Source: Neptunicoccus cionae (lineage in GTDB: Bacteria; Pseudomonadota; Alphaproteobacteria; Rhodobacterales; Rhodobacteraceae). Taken from it: DNA of 64,000 nt. The notes under the pieces were generated by a model that made no database searches, had not been told where the DNA came from, and was given only the letters and a program-made list of their open reading frames with translations. Where the stretch lies: NCBI RefSeq assembly GCF_002860325.1, contig NZ_PKOJ01000003.1, positions 62,001-126,000 on the forward strand. Reading direction: 5' to 3'. Positions 59,887 through 64,000 of the stretch are shown here, piece by piece; positions within the stretch are counted from its first letter, which is position 1; every line of letters begins with the position of its first letter. The position numbers and the translations under genes were made by a program.

Positions 59887-62151
59887 TCACCCGCATTTGG
59901 AGTGGCCGCAATCCAGACAGGTCATGCATCCTTCGACCATCTGCAGGCCCATGCCGCCGCAGCTTGGGCAGCTTTTGCCGCGGGCGGGGCTGTTCATCTG
60001 GATGATCTCGGCGTGGGGGTCGGTTTTCAGGTGTTGCCCTTCCCCGTTGATAAAGCCGATGCGGATCATGTGTTCCTCGATCACACTGCCAATGGCGGCG
60101 AGCATGGAAGGAATGTATTTCCCGCGCACCCAAGCCCCACCGCGCGGATCGAATACGGCTTTGAGTTCTTCAACCACGAAGGACACATCGCCACCGCGCC
60201 GGAAGACAGCGGAAATCATCCGTGTCAGCGCCAGTGTCCATGCGTAATGCTCCATGTTTTTGGAGTTAATGAACACTTCAAACGGGCGACGCTGGCCGTT
60301 CTGGATGATGTCGTTGATCGTGATGTAGATGGCATGCTCGGATTCAGGCCATTTCATCTTGTAGGTGTGGCCATCCAGCGCCTCGGGGCGGTCGAGCGGC
60401 TCTGCGATATAGACCACATCCGCGCCTGTATCCATTTCCGGCACGGTTTCGGTTTCTTCGGACACACTCAGAACCGAGCCGGTTACATCGTTGGGGCGAT
60501 AGGTTGTGCAGCCCTTACAGCCCTGATCCCAAGCAGCCATGTAGACCTCTTTGAAATCCTCAAAGGAAATATCTTCGGGGCAGTTGATGGTTTTGGAAAT
60601 CGAACTGTCGATCCACTTCTGTGCCGCTGCCTGCATACGGACGTGATCCAGCGGGGCCAGCGTCTGGGCGTTTACAAAGTAATCAGGCAGTTCTTTATCG
60701 CCGAATTTCTGACGCCACAGGTCTACCGCGTAATCCACCACTTCTTCTTCGGAACGGGACCCGTCGTTTTGCAATACCTTGCGGGTGTAGGAATAGGCAA
60801 AAACCGGTTCGATACCACTGGAGACATTGCCGGCATAAAGGCTGATGGTTCCGGTCGGGGCAACGCTGGTCAACAGCGCATTGCGGATGCCGTGCTCGGC
60901 CACCAATGCGCGGGTTTCCTCGTCCATCGACACCATGGAGTCGTTGTCCAGAAACGCCTTGGCATCATAGAGCGGGAAAGCGCCCTTTTCTTCGGCCAGA
61001 CGGGCCGAGGCGCGATAGGCGGCACGGGCAATGCGGCCCATCCAGTCTTCGGTAAGCGCGGCCCCCTCTTCAGAGCCATAACGCGCACCAACCATCAGCA
61101 GGGCATCGGCAAGGCCGGTTACGCCCAGACCGATCCGGCGCTTCGCATGGGCCTCAACCCGTTGTTCTTCCAGCGGGAACTGGCTGGCATCAACCACGTT
61201 GTCCATCATCCGCACGGCTGTCGCAACCAGTTCATCCAGCGCCTTTTCATTCATCGCGGCGTTGCCTTCAAAGGCGTTTTCAATCAGCGTTGCCAGATTG
61301 ATCGAGCCGAGCAGACAGGCACCATAGGGCGGCAGCGGTTGTTCGCCGCAAGGGTTGGTGGCGGCAATGGTTTCACAGTAATTAAGATTGTTCTTCTGGT
61401 TGATCCGGTCGATGAAAATCACACCCGGTTCGGCATAGTCATAGGTGGATTGCATGATGCGGTTCCACAAATCCCGCGCCTGAACTGTCTTGTAAACCTT
61501 ATCGCCCCAAATCAGGTCCCACGGACCGTCAGCTTTCACAGCTTCCATGAAAGGATCGGAAACCAGCACCGAGAGGTTGAACATACGCAGGCGCGCGCTG
61601 TCCTGCTTTGCGGTGATGAAATCTTCTACATCGGGGTGGTCACACCGCATGGTTGCCATCATCGCGCCACGGCGGGAACCGGCGGACATAATAGTACGGC
61701 ACATGGCGTCCCATACATCCATAAAGGACAGCGGGCCGGACGCATCCGCCGCAACGCCCTTAACTTCGGCCCCTTTGGGGCGGATCGGCGAGAAATCATA
61801 CCCGATTCCCCCACCCTGCTGCATGGTCAATGCAGCTTCTTTCAACATATCAAATATGCCGGCCATGCTGTCGGGAATCGTCCCCATCACAAAGCAGTTG
61901 AACAGGGTCACGGAACGCTCTGTTCCCGCACCGGCAAGAATACGACCCGCAGGCAGGAACTTGAAGCCCTCCAGCGCATCGTAAAAACGGTCTTCCCAAA
62001 CGTCAGGCTTGTCTTCCACCTTGGCCAGCGCGCGGGCCACACGGCGCCAGCTGTCCTCTACGGTTTCGTCGATCGGTTTGCCCGATGCGTCTTTGAAACG
62101 GTATTTCATATCCCAGATTTGCTCGGCAATCGGAGCAGAAAAAGAGGTCAT
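59887..62151 (-). CDS. nrdJ: Adenosylcobalamin-dependent ribonucleotide reductase (class II)
   Basis: The 754-residue enzyme has the finger-loop cysteine and Cys-x-Glu in NPCGEQPLPPYGACLLGS, a partner cysteine in LFNCFVMGTIPDSM, the nucleotide-binding GGGIGYDFSPIRPKG and LLTSVAPTGTISL. The C-terminal tail CPSCGG, CMTC and CGHSKCG is a zinc ribbon with the redox pair. It reduces ribonucleotides using B12, independent of oxygen, which suits the lineage. ATG 62151 is chosen; the frame open to 62217 has no similarity. No B12 riboswitch is visible upstream. Confidence 0.95.
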   Translation of the reverse strand: MTSFSAPIAEQIWDMKYRFKDASGKPIDETVEDSWRRVARALAKVEDKPDVWEDRFYDALEGFKFLPAGRILAGAGTERSVTLFNCFVMGTIPDSMAGIFDMLKEAALTMQQGGGIGYDFSPIRPKGAEVKGVAADASGPLSFMDVWDAMCRTIMSAGSRRGAMMATMRCDHPDVEDFITAKQDSARLRMFNLSVLVSDPFMEAVKADGPWDLIWGDKVYKTVQARDLWNRIMQSTYDYAEPGVIFIDRINQKNNLNYCETIAATNPCGEQPLPPYGACLLGSINLATLIENAFEGNAAMNEKALDELVATAVRMMDNVVDASQFPLEEQRVEAHAKRRIGLGVTGLADALLMVGARYGSEEGAALTEDWMGRIARAAYRASARLAEEKGAFPLYDAKAFLDNDSMVSMDEETRALVAEHGIRNALLTSVAPTGTISLYAGNVSSGIEPVFAYSYTRKVLQNDGSRSEEEVVDYAVDLWRQKFGDKELPDYFVNAQTLAPLDHVRMQAAAQKWIDSSISKTINCPEDISFEDFKEVYMAAWDQGCKGCTTYRPNDVTGSVLSVSEETETVPEMDTGADVVYIAEPLDRPEALDGHTYKMKWPESEHAIYITINDIIQNGQRRPFEVFINSKNMEHYAWTLALTRMISAVFRRGGDVSFVVEELKAVFDPRGGAWVRGKYIPSMLAAIGSVIEEHMIRIGFINGEGQHLKTDPHAEIIQMNSPARGKSCPSCGGMGLQMVEGCMTCLDCGHSKCG

Positions 62152-62309
62152 ATCAGTAAGCCTTGTGTTCGGTCGCGTGTTTGTATGGCGGAGCCCCGTT
62201 CCTAGATGGTGCGTCACGAGGCGTCAAACGATTCTGGGCCGCTATTGCGCTTTCGCCCGCAAAGGAATCGCTTTAATCTGGCGTTAACCATACTATATCT
62301 AGCGATACC

Positions 62310-62747
62310 ATGTCAAAATCACACATCAACTTGATCAAGCTTTGCGTCGGCATCGACAGCTATGAGGATCTGGAAACCGCAATCGCGCTGCGGGCGAAAG
62401 CCGGCGGGCGGGACTATCTGTCCAGCCATGTCACCCGCATGTGGCCCAAACAGGAAGCGGCCTTGCTCAACGGCGGCTCGCTTTACTGGGTGATCAAGGG
62501 CTTTGTACAGGCGCGCCAGAATATTGTGCGACTGGACGAGGTTACAGGGGCCGACGGGGTTCGCCGCTGTGCCATTTTGATGGAGCCGAAACTGATCCGT
62601 ACTTCCAGTGCACCGCGCCGCCCGTTTCAGGGTTGGCGCTACCTCAAACCGGAAGATGCGCCAAGCGATCTTCCGGATTCCCGCAAATCCGACGACGAAC
62701 TGCCCAAGGAACTGGCGCTGGCTTTGGCGGATATCGGCCTGCGCTAG
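62310..62747 (+). CDS. DUF1489 family protein
   Basis: The 145-residue protein has the DUF1489 pattern HINLIKLCVGIDSYEDLE, SSHVTRMWPKQEAALLNGGS and LYWVIKGFVQARQNI, restricted mainly to alphaproteobacteria. Function is unknown. The ATG at 62310 lies only a few bases after an AT-rich block (TACTATATCT) and lacks a Shine-Dalgarno, so the message may be nearly leaderless. It is divergent from nrdJ. Confidence 0.85.
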   Translation: MSKSHINLIKLCVGIDSYEDLETAIALRAKAGGRDYLSSHVTRMWPKQEAALLNGGSLYWVIKGFVQARQNIVRLDEVTGADGVRRCAILMEPKLIRTSSAPRRPFQGWRYLKPEDAPSDLPDSRKSDDELPKELALALADIGLR

Positions 62748-62828
62748 GGCAGACTTCGGAGACCTTTGAGGTTTTCGTCGAAAGACATCAAAAAATCTGC
62801 TATGCTTTCAGCATTAGGAGGTTTGAAG

Positions 62829-62984
62829 ATGAAAACAGTTCTACTTGCCACCCTGTTGACGCTGACACCGGCACTGGCTTTCGCCGCCGGCTGCAACGGT
62901 TCCCATGACACGGCTGCATCCTGTCCTTCTGGACTAACCTGGGATGCTAAAACCGGCAGTTGTGTGGATCAGGCGTCCAGTTAA
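62829..62984 (+). CDS. Tiny exported peptide with four cysteines
   Basis: The 51-residue product has a signal peptide (MKTVLLATLLTLTPALAFA) and a mature part of about 30 residues with CNGSHDTAASCPSGLTWD and SCVDQ, four cysteines counting the first after cleavage. Roseobacters carry similar short peptides of unknown role. AGGAGG lies eight bases before ATG 62829; the frame open to 62766 has no similar site. Confidence 0.75.
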   Translation: MKTVLLATLLTLTPALAFAAGCNGSHDTAASCPSGLTWDAKTGSCVDQASS

Positions 62985-63020
62985 GCATCCCGCGCAGTAA
63001 CGCGGAACACTTGAAGACCC

Positions 63021-63728
63021 TTAGAAGGGCTTTTCGGCCCAGCCACAGCTTTTGGCAAAACCGCCCCACGCAGACAGCGCAACGGCGTCCCATTCGGCTG
63101 CCTTACTGGCAAACATCGTGGCTTGGGATTTCAGGATCAACCCGTCAGAAAGGATACGCAAGCCATTGGCCCGCAGGGTGTCTCCGGTTGAGGTGATATC
63201 CGCAATCGCCTCGGCTGTCAGATTCTTGACCGTGCCTTCGGTTGCGCCCTGACTGTCCACCAGTTGATAGTCTGCCACGCCTTCTCCGCTCAGATAGCGG
63301 CGGACCAGCCCGTGATATTTGGTGGCAATCCGAAGGCGGAAGCCGTGATCGGCGCGAAACTGCGCTGCTGCGGCATCCAGATCATCCACGGTTGTCACAT
63401 CAACCCAGCAGTCAGGCACAGCAATCACCAGATCTGCATGACCAAAGCCGAGAGGTTCGACCTCGGCCACGATATCGGACCAGCGGGGCATTTTTTCGCG
63501 TACAAGATCCGTGCCTGTCACCCCCAGATGGATGCGTCCTGCAGCCAGTTCTTTAGGAATTTCACCTGCCGACAGTAAAACCAGTTCCACATTATCCACC
63601 CCCAGCACCTGACCGGCATATTCGCGGTCCGATCCGGTACGTTGCACGGTAATGCCATGCTGTGCGAACCAGTCGATGGTCTTTTCCTGCAACCGCCCCT
63701 TGGACGGAATTCCCAGTTTCAGGCTCAT
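63021..63728 (-). CDS. hisG: ATP phosphoribosyltransferase, short (HisZ-dependent) form
   Basis: The 235-residue enzyme begins LKLGIPSKGRLQEKTIDWFA and has GRIHLGVTGTDLVREK and GLVRRYLSGEGVADYQLVDS, with TSTGDTLRANGLRI as the phosphoribosyl pyrophosphate loop. It lacks the C-terminal regulatory domain of long HisG, which fits with the hisZ gene upstream that supplies regulation. It catalyses the first step of histidine synthesis. The start overlaps the hisZ stop by four bases. Confidence 0.95.
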   Translation of the reverse strand: MSLKLGIPSKGRLQEKTIDWFAQHGITVQRTGSDREYAGQVLGVDNVELVLLSAGEIPKELAAGRIHLGVTGTDLVREKMPRWSDIVAEVEPLGFGHADLVIAVPDCWVDVTTVDDLDAAAAQFRADHGFRLRIATKYHGLVRRYLSGEGVADYQLVDSQGATEGTVKNLTAEAIADITSTGDTLRANGLRILSDGLILKSQATMFASKAAEWDAVALSAWGGFAKSCGWAEKPF

Positions 63729-64000
63729 AATGCGCCCTCCTGCACAGCCACAAGAGCTTCGGGGCGGATCACGCCCCCTACTGCGGCGATGGAACGCCCC
63801 TGCCCCAGTACACGGGTCAGCGCGTCATAACGCCCGCCGCTGGCCACCACCGGCAGATCGGAACGATCCGGTGCGGTAAAACCGAAGACGAAACCGTCAT
63901 AATATTCCATGGAGGTCCGCCCGAAGGAGACTTCAAACGGCAGGGTGTCCACGTCCACGCGACGGGCGGCCATAGCCTTGAGACGGTCTTCCATCGCGTC
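63725..64000 (-). CDS. hisZ: HisZ, ATP phosphoribosyltransferase regulatory subunit (C-terminal part)
   Basis: About 91 residues of the C-terminus are present; the gene continues past the window end. EYYDGFVFGF and VASGGRYDALTRV are the histidyl-tRNA-synthetase-like motifs that HisZ shares, and AVGGVIRPEALVAV is close to the C-terminus of Roseobacter HisZ. It activates the short HisG and mediates histidine feedback. It is coupled to hisG by an ATGA overlap. Confidence 0.9.
   Translation of the reverse strand, partial: DAMEDRLKAMAARRVDVDTLPFEVSFGRTSMEYYDGFVFGFTAPDRSDLPVVASGGRYDALTRVLGQGRSIAAVGGVIRPEALVAVQEGAL

Noticed and set aside
59902-62205. 767-codon open frame on the plus strand opposite nrdJ
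   Set aside because: It mirrors nrdJ codon structure in a GC-rich gene; no family motif, start site or ribosome-binding site supports it.
62152-62309. Cobalamin riboswitch before nrdJ
   Set aside because: The conserved B12-box pattern and a multi-stem structure were looked for and not found.
1-64000. tRNA, rRNA or CRISPR arrays
   Set aside because: Neither cloverleaf-type sequences, conserved rRNA blocks nor regularly spaced repeats were seen on reading; a tRNAscan and CRISPR search would settle this.

Overview
The window reads as a chromosomal segment of a marine alphaproteobacterium of the Rhodobacterales (Roseobacter group). Supporting signs are a complete N-methylglutamate pathway for methylamine (gmaS, mgsABC, mgdABCD, with purU), glcDEF glycolate oxidase, B12-dependent ribonucleotide reductase NrdJ, the short HisG with a HisZ partner, DUF1489, DUF1285 and CHCC zinc-finger proteins, a Hint-domain protein and a short 3'-end motif that I associate with Rhodobacteraceae. 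I cannot name a genus. Coding density is high, GC is moderate to high outside one island, and I saw no rRNA, tRNA or CRISPR array.

Layout. 1-0.9 kb: end of an aldehyde dehydrogenase (gabD-like). 1.0-7.0 kb: an AT-richer accessory stretch with two decayed IS3-family remnants (about 1.25-1.47 and 6.4-6.8 kb), a four-gene polar amino-acid ABC transporter and a DUF1415 gene that looks gammaproteobacterial. 7.0-9.8 kb: a Hint-domain protein, a small heat-shock gene behind a sigma32-like promoter and a ROSE-type RNA thermometer, and a trypsin-like protease. 9.8-14.5 kb: glcFED and a divergent DUF599 membrane protein. 14.5-21.3 kb: a four-gene MoxR/DUF58/DUF4159/membrane operon. 21.4-28.4 kb: DUF1285, a small P-loop kinase, gnd, a TetR regulator, polA and a secreted protein. 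28.4-36 kb: CHCC zinc finger, HIT protein, a GT14-type glycosyltransferase, two sulfotransferases, an acyl-CoA synthetase and a SulP anion transporter. 36-39.8 kb: a degenerate M48-like membrane protein, rpsD, an LpxR-like lipid A deacylase and a c'/c556-type cytochrome. 39.9-51.2 kb: the methylamine cluster. 51.7-59.8 kb: secreted lectin-like and DUF1499 proteins, a full RND efflux operon and its divergent TetR gene. 59.9-64 kb: nrdJ, DUF1489, a tiny exported peptide, hisG and the end of hisZ.

How the genes work together. GmaS makes gamma-glutamylmethylamide from methylamine and glutamate, MgsABC makes N-methylglutamate, and MgdABCD oxidises it. One carbon leaves on tetrahydrofolate, and PurU can release it as formate. 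An XRE-cupin regulator lies between the mgd and mgs modules. The RND operon is tripartite (membrane-fusion protein, inner-membrane pump, outer-membrane lipoprotein). The MoxR operon resembles Bat-type clusters of unknown biochemical role. Most genes are ordinary for this lineage. The most unusual signals are the thermosensor leader, the foreign DUF1415 gene with an odd start, the inactivated M48-like protein, and the 24-bp palindrome with period-14 micro-ORFs downstream of polA.
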